Of a stretch of 64,000 bases of DNA, positions 19,807-31,259 are shown piece by piece. The notes beneath the pieces were generated by a model. That model searched no databases and had not been told where the DNA came from. It saw only the letters and a program-made list of their open reading frames with translations. This DNA comes from Gari tellinella (taxonomy: Eukaryota > Mollusca > Bivalvia > Cardiida > Psammobiidae): contig OV277863.1 in NCBI GenBank assembly GCA_922989275.2, forward strand, positions 46,606,999 through 46,670,998, written 5' to 3'. Positions within the stretch are counted from its first letter, which is position 1. Each line of letters starts with the position of its first letter. A program made the translations under genes and the position numbers.

Positions 19807-20775
19807 GGCTTGTAATATGGCTAAAATATAGGTCAAGGCGTGGAGCTATTGTACTTCTGCGCAAAATGAATCAAAATATTGAGCGCTTTGGGCATCTACT
19901 GTTAGCCCCCATCATGTAGACCAATCAATGACAGGAACATCGTCGCTTAAGGTCAAAAATGGGCGGATCTGCGCAAGTTGTCTAAATTATGGAGCGCTTT
20001 GGACATAAAAAGTTGTTCCCCATAACAGATACCAATCACGTATTGGAACGTTTACTCATTGACCAATCAGATAATCTTCCAAAATAAAATTTTACAATTT
20101 AGCGCTTTCCTGAACACATGCGACAATAAGTTGCGTTTCGGAGATCTTAGACATATCACAGGAATAATTAGTTTTCGCGTGAAATGGATCTTGACGACAG
20201 GACAGAAAATTGCCTTCTCTCTCAAATTGACTTATCGTCAATAGACTTACTGAATGATAGCTCTGAAAATGTATTCCTATCTCAAATAAATGAAAGTGTT
20301 TTGATCAACGACGCATATCTCATTTTGTGTGGAATTTTAAGAAATGTAAGGGATAAAAAAGTGCATGAAAAGAACTTTTTAGATGGCAAAGACCCGGATT
20401 TCGCAGAACGTGTAGCCGTCATTGACAGCAGAATGAAGACATTGCTGGCCAAAGGACATGGGGCAAACATTAAACAAGCTGATCCAATATCGCCCGACGA
20501 GGAGGCTAAATTGTGGAACATTGGAGTCTTTGGGTCAGGAGACTCCCAATCTCTCCAACATGCTGTGTTCTTCTACTCGTGTAAACTGTTTGGACTAAGA
20601 GGGCGAGATGAACACAGGAATCTAAAATGCGAGCAGTTCCAAATAGGAGAGGACAGGAACGGGAAGTACATAAGATTCACAGGAAGAGAGACAAAGACAT
20701 TTAAAGGCGGTCTATCACAAATGTCTCTGGCGAACAAAGACATCAAGCATTATTGTAGCAAAGGTAATTGGCAAT

Positions 20776-20776
<1 letters not shown>

Positions 20777-20802
<26 letters not shown>
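20777..20802. repeat. (CT)n microsatellite
   Basis: About 13 CT units within the intron of the recombinase gene, 13 bp after the splice donor. Confidence 0.9.
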
Positions 20803-20806
<4 letters not shown>

Positions 20807-21083
20807 ATTATATAAAATGGATAGCAAAGACTCGAAACCTATCACTGGATGTCGGATCAATGAATCCCTGTAACGGCACGCTAAATTTCCGACAGGTGCC
20901 GTTTCGGGGTCTCATGGACATACATTAACAACGTCTTAAGAGGAAAGTGTCTTGCCTCATTCTGTAAAATCACCGACCGAGTCACATTTACTTGTTAAAA
21001 TCGCACATTTATTACTAAAAATCGTTTTGATACCAATTTGACATCAAATCAAAATTTTAGGTTGCTATTAATCTAATTTAAAA

Positions 21084-21260
21084 CCAGGGCTCCAGATAAA
21101 AGAGAGTAAACTGAACAAATCCAACATTTTCATAACTCATTTCAGCATTAAATCCTATGGTGTTACTATAAGAGACGATTCTAATGAGTATGACACCATA
21201 GGGTTTAATGCAGAAATAAAGATTTTAGTTTTTGAAATAATCCCCTGATCTGGAGCTCTG
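21084..21260. repeat. Inverted-repeat element inside the intron
   Basis: Outer arms CCAGGGCTCCAGAT and ATCTGGAGCTCTG, inner arms GCATTAAATCCTATGGTGT and ACACCATAGGGTTTAATGC. The centre is about 30 nt. No coding content. Confidence 0.7.
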
Positions 21261-21456
21261 AAAACTTTTAAAAATACTCGAGCAAAGGAATTTAGAGGGC
21301 TAGATTTCCCTCCCTGGAAATTCGTTATCGCAATGATACTTGGGGGGTACCTTTTTCTTGGCTATGCTCGAGAAATTTCGCTAAAACATTTTTTATTCCA
21401 GTCACTGTCTACACCATTTATAAATCCCTTCGCTTCATTACCCTGAAAATAATGTT

Positions 21457-21532
21457 TAAGAGCAGTTTAGATCTATATCCTGATCAGACCCCACGTGACG
21501 CAGCGTCCGATAAGGATCAAAACTGACACTCG
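21457..21532. repeat. ~70 bp dispersed palindrome, diverged copy in the intron
   Basis: GCAGTTTAGATC, CCTGATCAGAC, then GCGTCCGATAAGGATC and AAAACTGACACTCG. It keeps the asymmetric GACACTCG flank typical of one end of the family. Confidence 0.55.
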
Positions 21533-22640
21533 TTTTAATATTTGTCAAGTCGAAATAGCTAAAATCTAAATTTGAAAAAAAAAGTGTTTAAAAGCAGTTG
21601 ACGTCGTGATAGTAAATGGGGTAAATAATGGCTTAAGGTCAGGTTTCTTACAGCAGCTGTGAAATTGGAACACGACGTTGATTAATCGTTTCAAAGAAAA
21701 GTCGAAACGACGATTCATTGTTTCGATTTCATCATATTGTGCTTTCTGCAATATCTCTGCTACTTCTGACTTTTTTTTTCAATGTATTTTTCAGGTCCGC
21801 GTTGCTTGGCAACTTTCTTCCAGCAATATCTGGACGTCCTTGAAAACTCTGGAAACTTTTACAGACGGCCAATTCCAGGAACTACATTATAGTACAGTAA
21901 ACAGCCTGTTTGGAATCAATAAACTAGCACACTTCATGAAAGATATTTGTCAAAAGGGTGGCTTGAAAGGGAACTTTATAAACCATAGTGGTAAAAGAAC
22001 GTGCGCAACGAGTCTGTATAATTCGGGCATTGACGAGCAAGATATAATGGATAGGACAGGTCATGGGTCAACAACAGCCGTGCGACAATACAAACGCTGC
22101 TCAGATGATATGCGTAAAACTGTATCTAGTGTACTGGATCCTAATCCTCCTAAACGACTGAAGGTTTGCGAAAATAACAATCAACAGTCACTCGTTTGTC
22201 AGATGCTACCACGCCTTGTTCAAAGGCCGAGAATAATGGGAGCGAGGAAAAGGAGCATTGCAATAGTATTGCTAGGAACCCGCTTGCCGATATCACATCA
22301 AGTAGCGGTACCGTTAATTTCTCAAGGTGCACTTTCAATTTCGCAAACTCAAAATGAAAATTTTGCATATTCTAAGCTAGAGCCGCTTTTGATACAGTTA
22401 CCGTATATCTGTTAAAGTGATACAGTTCAGTTCATATATTTGTCCATTTTGTTGTTTGTTTTCCTTGTAATAAACAAGGATATTCGTATGCTAAGGTAGA
22501 GCAGATTTTGAAGCAGTTGTGTTAAAATAATAAAGTTCAGTTTCCATATTTGTCTATGTTCTTGTTTCCTTTCCTTGTAAAAACAGTGATACCACTTAAA
22601 AACGGACAACAAATAAGTCTATTATTTGAATTGTTTAGTC

Positions 22641-22693
22641 GTGACAGCTTAATGCGGGAGAAAAGCAGCTTTTCTTCCGCATTAAGCTGTCAC
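22641..22693. repeat. Near-perfect palindrome, 25 bp arms
   Basis: GTGACAGCTTAATGCGGGAG and CTTCCGCATTAAGCTGTCAC are inverted partners with one mismatch. The loop is CAG. Confidence 0.85.
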
Positions 22694-22893
22694 TTAAGCA
22701 GTTACAAAAATCATATGAGAGCCATTTTATATTGCTTTTATCCTGGATTAAGCAGCAATCTGTAAAAGTGTAAATCCAAAAATAAAGCAATTTTAGTTTC
22801 CGCTTTAAAGAGGTTTCACTGTAAAAATGGTGTGAGCTGGAATGCAATACAAATTCTAACATGACACCTGAATTCGTCTCTATAAACAAAGAA

Positions 22894-22933
22894 CAGGTCT
22901 ATCGTGGTATACCTGAGACGGTATACCACGCTC
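22894..22933. repeat. Short palindrome
   Basis: CGTGGTATACC and GGTATACCACG flank TGAGAC. Confidence 0.7.
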
Positions 22934-23277
22934 TTCCCTACCGCGCTCCTCCCACGGTTATATGACATGACGTGACCACGTGCGTTCATACGTTATGTTT
23001 TTTAAATTTCTTTCGTTATTCATATAGCCCGTAAAGACTATATACTTTTAACCAGTAACGTTACAGTAATTTTCTCATTCTTCTGTCTTGTTTGATGTAA
23101 TGTTTGTTCTATGCCAGATTATGGATCGGTAATTGTAAATTTGCTTATGGGTGTTAGATTCTTGTAATGCCGCGGAAAAAGTTATTTGGTCGAAAAACTT
23201 CATCCGCTGAGGAAATAAGTATGGAACAGTTGATTTCCTTTCTAATGAATTTCCTTACATCTGGTCATGTTAGAATC

Positions 23278-23430
23278 GAAATAATCTATGTTCTACCGTT
23301 GTGAAACTGTATTTTACAACGGTCGGTCGTTGTGGTGCGCAGGAATAGGCCTTCGTGGTCAATTCCTGCGCACCACAACTCCCAACCGTTGTAAAATACA
23401 GTTTCACAACGGTAGAACATAGATTATTTC
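23278..23430. repeat. 153 bp near-perfect palindrome
   Basis: The arm starting GAAATAATCTATGTTCTACC is mirrored at the right end by GGTAGAACATAGATTATTTC. Pairing continues through TGTGAAACTGTATTTTACAA and GTTGTGGTGCGCAGGAAT to a ~13 nt centre. It breaks only near GGTCGGTC/CTCCCAACC and at single bases. No frame or flank duplication found. Confidence 0.85.
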
Positions 23431-23480
23431 TTAATTAGAAAGTGACAGCTTTCCATTTCGAAGCGTTATTTTTATCCGAG

Positions 23481-23552
23481 TGACAAACAGTTTGGAGCCT
23501 GATCGGACTCCATGTTTTTACCTAGTGTCTGATCTGGATCAAAACTGTTTGC
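23481..23552. repeat. ~70 bp dispersed palindrome copy
   Basis: GAGTGACAAACAGTTTGGAG at the left, GATCTGGATCAAAACTGTTT and GCA at the right. This is the orientation with the GAGTG flank first. Confidence 0.7.
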
Positions 23553-23948
23553 ACAAGAGTAATTGTTTTAGCATAGAGGGGTTTAATTCTTTCCCGTGTT
23601 ACTAATGATCTTGTCATAGAATTTTTGCTAAATGTTTTACATGTATTTACTTACTGTGCTGGCGGTCTTTTTGATTGTGAGGTTGTGGAACAGGGTTTAT
23701 ATTTTATGTACACTGTTTGTCTTTATAGGTGAATATGGGAGATAAGTGTGAGGCTGGACGCCCCTAAACCCAGGTTTAACCCCCCAGTGGTTGTTAATAA
23801 TTAATTAATTTATAGTTGGTTATTGATTGCTACTGACCGTACCAAGGCGGGCTCCTATATTCACTTTGCTTTATGTTTGTCTTGCGTGTTGTTTTCTATT
23901 TAGTGTGTAGATGAAGGAATGGTATTGTGTGTGTTTGTTGTGGTATGA

Positions 23949-23976
23949 CTGTGTGTGTGTGTGTGTGTGTGTGTGT
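23949..23976. repeat. (GT)n microsatellite
   Basis: About 13 GT units. Confidence 0.9.
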
Positions 23977-24051
23977 TCTGCTTGAGAGGTGGGTGTATTG
24001 TTTGTGTTACGTTTCCTGCTTGAGTCTTTCGTATTTATTTATTGAGAAAAC

Positions 24052-24118
24052 CGCTTAGATCCTGATCAGACGACAAACAATTTATCTGGCGTTTGATCTG
24101 GATCCAAACTGTTTGCAA
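24052..24118. repeat. ~70 bp dispersed palindrome, diverged copy
   Basis: TTAGATCCTGATCAGACG and GTTTGATCTGGATCCAAACT remain complementary in part; GTTTGCAAA closes the copy. Confidence 0.5.
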
Positions 24119-24167
24119 AACCTGTCTCGTCTGTATTGCCGCCATAATTATTGTGCAGATATCTGGT

Positions 24168-24240
24168 AAACCGGATGTCCGCCATTACTGTGCGGTTAAC
24201 TAGATGTCCGCCATTACTGTGCGGTTAACTAGTTAACTGC
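24168..24240 (+). repeat. Short tandem repeat, ~29 bp unit
   Basis: Two exact copies of a unit beginning GATGTCCGCCATTACTGTGC and ending GTTAACTAG. Confidence 0.85.
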
Positions 24241-25270
24241 ATGGTTTTCTACCAGTTATTGCATGGGCGGGGAAACTCCGCCCACTACAAAGTGTGCGGT
24301 ATCCAAATTAAACTTGGGTACTTTTCTATAGAAAAATGCCGCAGCCGTGTTACAATACATGTATAAAGCATCATACGGCGCGTGTCACCACACAATTTTT
24401 GCTAAAAATACATTAACGTTCTGCCTTGGCCTGTTTTTATCCTCGGACATGAGCCCCATAGAACACATATCGGATGTATTTGATAACAAGGTCGGGTCAA
24501 ATCATCAAATTTATACCATAATGACCTCCAAAGTGCATTTTGGTTGGAATGGCAACGTATTTGAAACGTTACGTAAAATCAGTGAGGGGACGTATTCTGC
24601 AATGTATCCGTAAAATGGAGGGAACAGTGGTTACTAGTGCTTTTTCTAACATCACTTTAAATGCGCAGTTTCCAGATGCTGTGTGGTCATTCTAATTATT
24701 AAGAATATTCCATTTCGACCCCTCTCAACGGAATTATTCATTAAACAGTATGCAATATTTTATTCTAATCCAATGAAGTACACAAACACATGACTATGAC
24801 ATTGAAGCTTCGATTACAAAAATAATTCATCCGGCATATAAATGTATCAACAAAATTTATTATTTTCAATTCTATATAAACTGAAATGAGATCCGGTTGT
24901 TTATAATTCTCTGTGAAAAGTGTTGTAAACTTAATGATGTTTTTTTAATTCGAAAAATATTTTTAAGGTAAAATCTTTCTATATGTATATCCTCCATTTC
25001 TTAAAATAATTTTCAACATTGTATCATGTCACCACGGCTTCGTCGATGACCAAGCAATTAAGGTTGACAATCCAGGAGACGTTTATTGGTAGGCTTACAT
25101 AATTTTAAGAATAGATACCATAATACATGATAATAGTGTTTCCATATTGACCTGACGAGTGCTTTGTGCAAAATTATGAAATAGCTTTTCGCAATGTAAT
25201 CATACATTCTGATTATTAAGGATAATACACTGTTGGATTTGTTATCTTTTTCAGCTATATGACTACTTAC
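24241..25270. other. No gene identified
   Basis: One 88-codon frame (24347-24613) has no recognisable motif. The rest is AT-rich with no repeat I can define. Confidence 0.4.
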
Positions 25271-25279
25271 TTTTTAATC

Positions 25280-26000
25280 CTGTTAAAATATTACCCCTAA
25301 ATCCCCCTTTTCACTAGCAGACTCAATGTCCACAAAGTTCAAAGTATACTGGATATATTGGTTGTCTCTTCCAAAGTGTATGGTTCTGTAATGTTTCACA
25401 TTAAAACGCAACAGCCACTTTGACTATGTGTAAGGCATCTAATTCGTGCTGGATAATATCAATTTTAATGTCTTTGTTGTATAGTTTGGTACCATAAGCG
25501 AATAATTTCACAATACTACGTATAACTTCAGGGGTAAGGGTCATCTATTATAAACATATGAATAATATGGGTCCCAGTACACTTCCCTGGGGTACCCCAC
25601 TTAAAATGTCTTTCCACGAAAAAGTCCAGGGTCCTTTCACAGATACATATTGCCTACGTCCAGCAAAAAAGTCACGTTTCCATGACAAAACTGGCCCTCT
25701 GATACCAAATACTGATACTTTGCGAGAAAACGTTAATGTACTATGCTCTCAAAAGCTTTGACAAAATCTAAATATACAATATATTTTCCCAAATTCTATC
25801 ACCCTCAATGTAATGTGACTAATCATCTATGTATTCAATTAACTGTAAAACGCAGGATCCCCTAGAACGAAAACCAAATTAAGCATCAGATAAACTAATA
25901 TATGATTGTTTCTGACTAAATTTTCAAATATCTGTGCCCTTATGATTGTTTTAAAATTCTTACAACTACTGAAGTAAGGATATCAGGGTGGTAGTTGCAT
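25280..26000 (-). pseudogene. Degraded LINE reverse transcriptase (CR1/L2-like)
   Basis: On the minus strand, motifs appear in the correct order across several frames. Near 25990-25960 NYRPPDILTS is close to NYRPISLTS. Near 25880-25850 there is FGFRSRGSC, near 25775-25745 YLDFVKAFE, at 25608-25567 SGVPQGSVLGPILF, and near 25490 KLFAYGTKLYNKD in place of FADDTKLY, so the catalytic Asp pair is lost. Frames change several times. It is an old, inactive copy of a clade different from the LINE at 8764. Confidence 0.7.
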
Positions 26001-27130
26001 AATTATACTCATGAACTATTACAATATTTTAATGTGTGTGTATGTGTGAAATGTAGAAGCAGAATATACGTGAAAAAAGTAGTAAGGACAAAAAAGAATT
26101 GTGTGTCTCTGCCCAACGAAATCGTCGGTTGTGTCCCTACTAGGACACCATAGAAAGCCTTGTCCAAATCGTGCAATAGTATATACATGAGCATCTAACC
26201 CTGTATCTGCCAAAGGCTTGAATAGTTTTACAACAATGTAAGCTTTATATAATAGAGATCGCAATGCAAAGTGAAATATTAATCAACATTACAATAGCCG
26301 GAAAGATGTGGAATACTTGAATGGGTGTAAAAAGGTGATTTAACGGGACAAACTCTTGATTTTCCTGAAACAAAGGTCAGCTGTACAGGGACGGAATTAC
26401 TTTCGCGGCAAGTAATCCGCTGAAGAATCGTAACATTCGGAGGAATTTATGATCGAAAGTAATGCGCAATGCACTTATTTTATTGTTTATGTATCAAACA
26501 ACAATAGTGTACTGAAATAAAAGTTGAAAATATGGATATTAAAAATGAGAAAATGCGGATTAATCGGAAAAGTCGAGGTGTTGGACAAATGACATATTTC
26601 GGTGACCTCGATAATATTGAACTGATATATTGTCTAACTGCAGTGATTTGGGTGAGTGACATTCCATTAATCATATTGCTTGTTCTTTTCTCTGTCCGCA
26701 CGTATATAACAATTGTCAATCGGTTTTGTAGATTTGGAGTAAATGGACTTTAAATGTTCGCAATCTTCTACAAATTTGTAAAATGCAAATGGCTGCCCAT
26801 GAATCAAGCATGGGGTATTCTAAGGGCCAATTACAAGGGGTTTTTCTGACTTTTGTAAGACATTCTGTGTGGGAGTACCCAGTATGTAATGGGTTCTTTG
26901 TATGTATTCTACCAGATTTCCGAAAATACGTGCCATTAAGTGATTTGATATATTCTGCTGAAGAGGCTATTTTTACTCCATGTTTGTTACTTTTGGATCT
27001 TCTGAAATCACAAGTACACTTAAATTAATGAAAATTTAGGCATGCTCCTTTTCATTGACTTATTATTTATACTGTGTGAAAATATTTTTAGCCAATGTGG
27101 TATAGTTATTGAATATTGCAACTTTTCAAA
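26001..27130. other. No firm gene; one weak first-exon candidate
   Basis: An ATG at 26532 opens a 39-codon stretch (MDIKNEKMRINRKSRG...) running to a donor-like TTTGG|GTGAGT at about 26650. I found no partner exon or known motif, so I do not call a gene. Confidence 0.25.
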
Positions 27131-27149
27131 TTTGGGTATTTTTTTCTCG

Positions 27150-28820
27150 TACAGGGTCTTTACCTTCACAATTATCGTGCAATAGTCCTGACTAGCATTT
27201 TCTCTAAACTGTTATCTATTTTATTAGACATAAGACTTCGTAAGTGGGCGGAGGATAATAGCGTATTATTGACTTTCAATTTGGTTCCCGACAGCACAAA
27301 AGTACCACTGACTGTGTTTTTGTTTTACAATCTATTATAGATAAAATCATAAATCATGAGAAAAAGAAATTGTACTGTGCTTTCATAGACTTAAGAAAAG
27401 CGTTCGATCTGGTTTATCGGAACGGAGTTAGGTATACATTGATTAATTGTGGAATTTCTTCAAAGATCATAAATATGCTACAAGCTATCTACGAGTCTGT
27501 GAAGCTATGTGTAAGAGCTAACGGTTTACTGTCGGACAATTTTGAAAGCTACATGGGCGTCAAACAAGGGGAACCACTCTCCCCGATACTTTTCATTTTC
27601 TTTATTAACGACATGTATACCCACTCACAAAACGACATAATGGATTCCATTACTATTGACGAAATACAGTTAAATTTACTGTTTGCTGATGACACAGTAT
27701 TATTTTCGTATACTAAAGAAGGTTTGCAGAACCTGTTATTTAAACTATCACAATATTGTACGAAATGGAATATTCATGTTAACACGGATAAGACAGTTGT
27801 GATGGTTTTTAAAAGGAATAATTACAGAGAGAATTTTGATATTCATTTTAATACAGTAAAACTTAAGGTTGCTCAAGAATTTACTTATTTAGGAATAACA
27901 ATGTCTGCTAATGGTAAATTTAATAAAGCACAACAAACTCTGGCACTTTTTTCACTAAATTCCCTGTTTGAAAATATCGAGTTAAGCGTTTCAGAAAAGT
28001 TGAAATTGTATGAGGCAATGATATTACCGATTTTAAACTATGGATCACCAATTTGGGGGTTTCATAAGGATCCAGATATTGAAAGAAATCAATTGAAATC
28101 TTGGTGTAAGACAACAAAGACCAAATGCAGCTATTTACGGTGAACTAGGAAGATTTCCATTACAAATTTTGAGAAAGATTGATATGATTAAATATTGGTA
28201 TAGAATAATGCAGTCACCAGATTCACTAATCTACAAGGTTTATGACATGAGAGATGAAAATGGTCAACACATTAATCAGTGGACTTTAGAATTAAAGCAT
28301 CTGCTTTCTGAAGCAGGTTTTAACTTTTTGTTTAATGTTGATACTGTAATGTAATGTAGCTGAACGTATACGTGACCAATATCTCCAGCACTGGTATGCA
28401 GAAATTAGAAATTCATCCAAATTAGATACTTATTCTGCCATTAAAACGACATTTGAATTTGAAAAATACCTACAATGCGTAAAAAATAATAAACACAGAT
28501 TTGCTTTAACTAGACTGAGATGCTCCGCTCATAAGCTTGCCATTGAAGAAGGAAGATATAGAAACATCGATAGAATCGATAGAATATGTACTAAATGTAA
28601 TATAGGTGCCATTGAATCTGAATTTCATTTTATGTTAGTATGTCCATATTACAGAGACATTAGGAATACATGTTTAAACAGTTATTACTGTTCATGGCCT
28701 ACTTTACAGAAATTCAAATCTCTTATGACTTCTTCTCAGAGAGGCACAATTATTAAGTTGGCTCGATATGTTTATTTAGCAAACGTCAAAAGAGAATCAA
28801 TTAATGATGTATTATAAGTC
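27150..28820 (+). pseudogene. I-like LINE, reverse transcriptase core and C-terminal zinc knuckle
   Basis: Starts abruptly at HNYRAIVLTSIFSKLLSILL, then RLRKWAED. After a frame break a long frame (27370-28143) carries FIDLRKAFDLVYRNGV, GVKQGEPLSPILFIFFIND and the catalytic LLFADDTVLF (intact D-D), and ends at the thumb region SPIWGFHKD. Further frames give KIDMIKYWYRIMQ, then RHFALTRLRCSAHKLAIEEG-like text and a C-terminal CTKCNIGAIESEFHF...CPYYRDIR, the CCHC-type knuckle that ends many I/Nimb-type ORF2 proteins. It looks like the missing continuation of the fragment at 18181-18687. Several shifts make it inactive. It ends at 28835 against a hairpin-ended element. Confidence 0.75.
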
Positions 28821-28835
28821 TTCATATAAACCCTT

Positions 28836-29815
28836 TTTAGCTCGCCTGTTCGTAGAACAGCAGAGCTAATGTCATACCCCCGGCGTGGGCGTGAGCGTGA
28901 GCGTGGCCAAGGTTAAAGTTTTTTGGACGAGTTGTTTTAAAGCTAAATGTTTGTGCTAGGGTTATAAAATTTTGTATGGAGGTTCAATTCGGGTTAAACA
29001 TTGATGTTATGAAGTTGGAATTTAAAAATAATTTTAATTTATGTCAATTTTTGACATGTTTTGGACTTAGGGTTTTCTACTACAAATCACCAGGTTTTTC
29101 GACTACAAATCACCAGGTTAAAGTTTTTTGGACGGGTTGTTTTAAAGCTAAATAATTTTGCAAGGGTGCTGAAATGTTTTATGGAGGTTTATTTGGGGTT
29201 AAACATTGATGTTATGAAGTTTGAATTTAAAAATGATTTTAATTTATGTCAATTTTCGACATGTTTTGGACTTAGGCTTTCGACTACAAACCACCAGGTT
29301 AAAGTTTTTTGGACGGGTTGTTTTAAAGCTTAATAATTTTGCTAGGGTGCTTAAATTTTGTATGGAGGTTCATTAGGGGTCAAACATTGATGTTATGAAG
29401 TTAAAATTTATAAATAATTTTAATTTTTATAAATATTTGACACGATTTGGACTTAGTTGTTTTCCTACTTAACACCAGGTTAAAGTTTTTTGGACGGGTT
29501 GTTTTATAGTTTAATACTTGTGCTAAGGTGCTTAAATTTTGTATGCAGATTCATTTGGGGTCAAACATTGATGTTATGAAGTTGAAATTTAAAAATAATT
29601 TTAATATTTGTCAATTTTGACACGATTTGGACTTAGTTGTTTTGACTACAAATCACCATGTTATAGGTTGCACAGGTTGTTTAAAGTTTAATATAACTAG
29701 ACTAAGACTCAACATTAATTTAATAATAGTTCTAAACTGAAAATTGATTTTCTTTTGATACAAGATGTTTTTTACACTTAAACTTTAAACAGGCGAGCAT
29801 CAGGTGGCTTTGACA
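28836..29815 (+). mobile_element. Hairpin-ended element, 'CTCGCC' variant with ~185 bp tandem core
   Basis: Begins TTTTTAGCTCGCCTGTTCG with a hairpin to CAGAGCTAATGTC. Four to five units of about 180-190 bp follow, each with GGTTAAAGTTTTTTGGACGG, AACATTGATGTTATGAAGTT and CGACTACAAATCACCAGG. It ends GGCGAGCATCAGGTGGCTTT and GACACCCATTTCTGG. A related 3' end occurs at 39430-39640. The plan is that of elements A and B with a third unrelated core. Confidence 0.65.
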
Positions 29816-30726
29816 CCCATTTCTGGTCAATAGTCCATTTAACAAGGTAACAATGTATATAAGTTGTAAAATAACATATTTATTTGTATTTTTTTTTTAA
29901 AAATGTTGATTGCGCAACCAGGGATAAAGATGACGCAGAGAGTCCATGCACAGGCTCCCTGTGTTATTTTTGACCTACATTGTGCAACTTATTATTAAAT
30001 TATCTGCATGTGTTATATCCACTTAAATCTTATGTCAGAAATCGCCCAATCCAGGATAGAAATAACGCAGAAAGCTCCGAGCTTTCTGTGTTGTTTCTGA
30101 CCTGAATTGTACGATAATTAAAAGTTTCAAAATTAAATCATCTACATGTGTTTTATCTAATATTTACATTCACTCTGTAAAGTCTTTATGTAATCCTATT
30201 AAAAATTTGCAGGTCATCCCTCGATGAACCTACACTTCGAATCTGGTTTTAGCCAGTTCGGATTTCGCCCGTGATATTCGTGGACTTCTTCAAATACACT
30301 ACATCGGGCACTTAACACTAAGCTCCCATTGGTCGACGGTCATATGACACTAGCGGAGTGATACAGACCCATAGGTCGTTGCCATCGCGTTGCTATGTGT
30401 GTAAATGGGTTAAGAAAACAACCGCGACCTGTATTTTTAGAATGTGCTTTGGCAATAGATATTCAAGTTGCACTGTTTTTTGTTTGCCTTGTAAGTCTTT
30501 TCCATTCACAGAAAGAAAGTTTACTGGAAAAAATCCTGAATTTTTAATACAGTTACAGTACATGTAGTTGGGACTACTTTCTCACCATATTTAGAAACTG
30601 GAATGGCTATTACATCGACATTACATCTATCAAACCTCTTTGACCGGTATATGATAAATTCTTATACAGAAAAACAAATCTGGCAAATAAACACATTGAA
30701 TTGACAAGACAGAAACTATAAATATA

Positions 30727-30898
30727 AATATAAGGAATAAACAACATCTCTTTGCCGCTCATGACGGTATGACTACATTAGCTTCGGGGGTAAATTTAAC
30801 GAAAACGCCCTTCGGGCGTTTACGTAATTTACCCCCTGCGAAGCTAATGTAGTCATACCGTCATGAACGTCAAAAATATGTTGTTTATTCCTATATTA
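30727..30898. repeat. ~170 bp palindrome
   Basis: Inner arms CATGACGGTATGACTACATT and AATGTAGTCATACCGTCATG are exact. Pairing continues inward through AGCTTCG and GGGGGTAAAT to AACGCCCTTCGGGCGTT. The outer arms GGAATAAACAACAT and ATGTTGTTTATTCC are also paired. Confidence 0.85.
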
Positions 30899-31220
30899 AA
30901 ACCTTATGACAGAAATCGCACAATTCGGGAAAGAAATAAGAAAGAAAGCTCCGAGCATTCTGTGTTGTTTCTGACATTGGATTGTACGATAAGTAGTGTT
31001 GCAATAGTAATTATCAAAGTTAATCTTAAATTAAAATACTTGCGCAATTCATGATAAAAGTAACGCAGAGAGCTCATGCAGAAGCTCCCTGTGTTGGTTT
31101 TCACCTGCATTGTTCAACTTACTGTCGAAATAGAAAGACAAAATCTGCACAATTCAGGTTGGAAATTGCGCATAAAGCTTCTGTGTTGTTTCTGACCTGC
31201 ATTGTTCGGTGAGTTGTATC

Positions 31221-31259
31221 ATGGAGGAATTGGGAGGAATTGGGTATAATTCCTCCATG
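31221..31259. mobile_element. 39 nt hairpin insertion with 8 bp flanking duplication
   Basis: ATGGAGGAATT and AATTCCTCCAT form an 11 bp stem. GTTGTATC occurs directly before (31213-31220) and after (31260-31267). The neighbouring palindromic unit near 31368 shows the same host sequence (GCGGTGAGTTGTA) without the hairpin. Confidence 0.7.

Larger units (their letters stand above)
20184..22357 (+). pseudogene. Crypton-derived tyrosine-recombinase-like gene (KIAA1958/ZMYM type), two exons, decayed
   Basis: Exon 1 (20184-20763) encodes a core-binding-like region (NFLDGKDPDFAERVAVIDSR) and the first catalytic block FGLRGRDEHRNLK, where R-G-R-D-E-H corresponds to the recombinase Arg motif. It ends KHYCSK plus one base at a donor AAAG|GTAATT. 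The 1031 nt intron ends CAG at 21794. Exon 2 continues in phase 1 with FFQQYLDVLENSGNFYRRPI, the usual continuation in this family. Later come GGLKGNFINHSGKRTC (H..R), GIDEQDIMDRTGHGST (GH) and RQYKR with the nucleophile Tyr. Lesions: TAG at 21890-21892, a one-base shift near 21908 (before GINKLAHF) and a shift near 22200. The typical C-terminal GTVNFSRCTFNF is read in another frame, to a stop at 22355-22357. Such DUF3504 proteins descend from Crypton transposons. With these breaks no full-length protein can be made from this copy, unless there are sequencing errors. Confidence 0.75.

Noticed and set aside
24347..24613. Plus-strand 88-codon frame
   Set aside because: No motif, no splice context and no paralogue in the window.
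18671..27156. A giant intron joining the two halves of the I-like LINE (AAAG|GTAATT ... TACAG|GG)
   Set aside because: Splicing there would not restore the HNYRA reading frame, and retrotransposon ORFs are not expected to be spliced. Insertion or independent copies are simpler.
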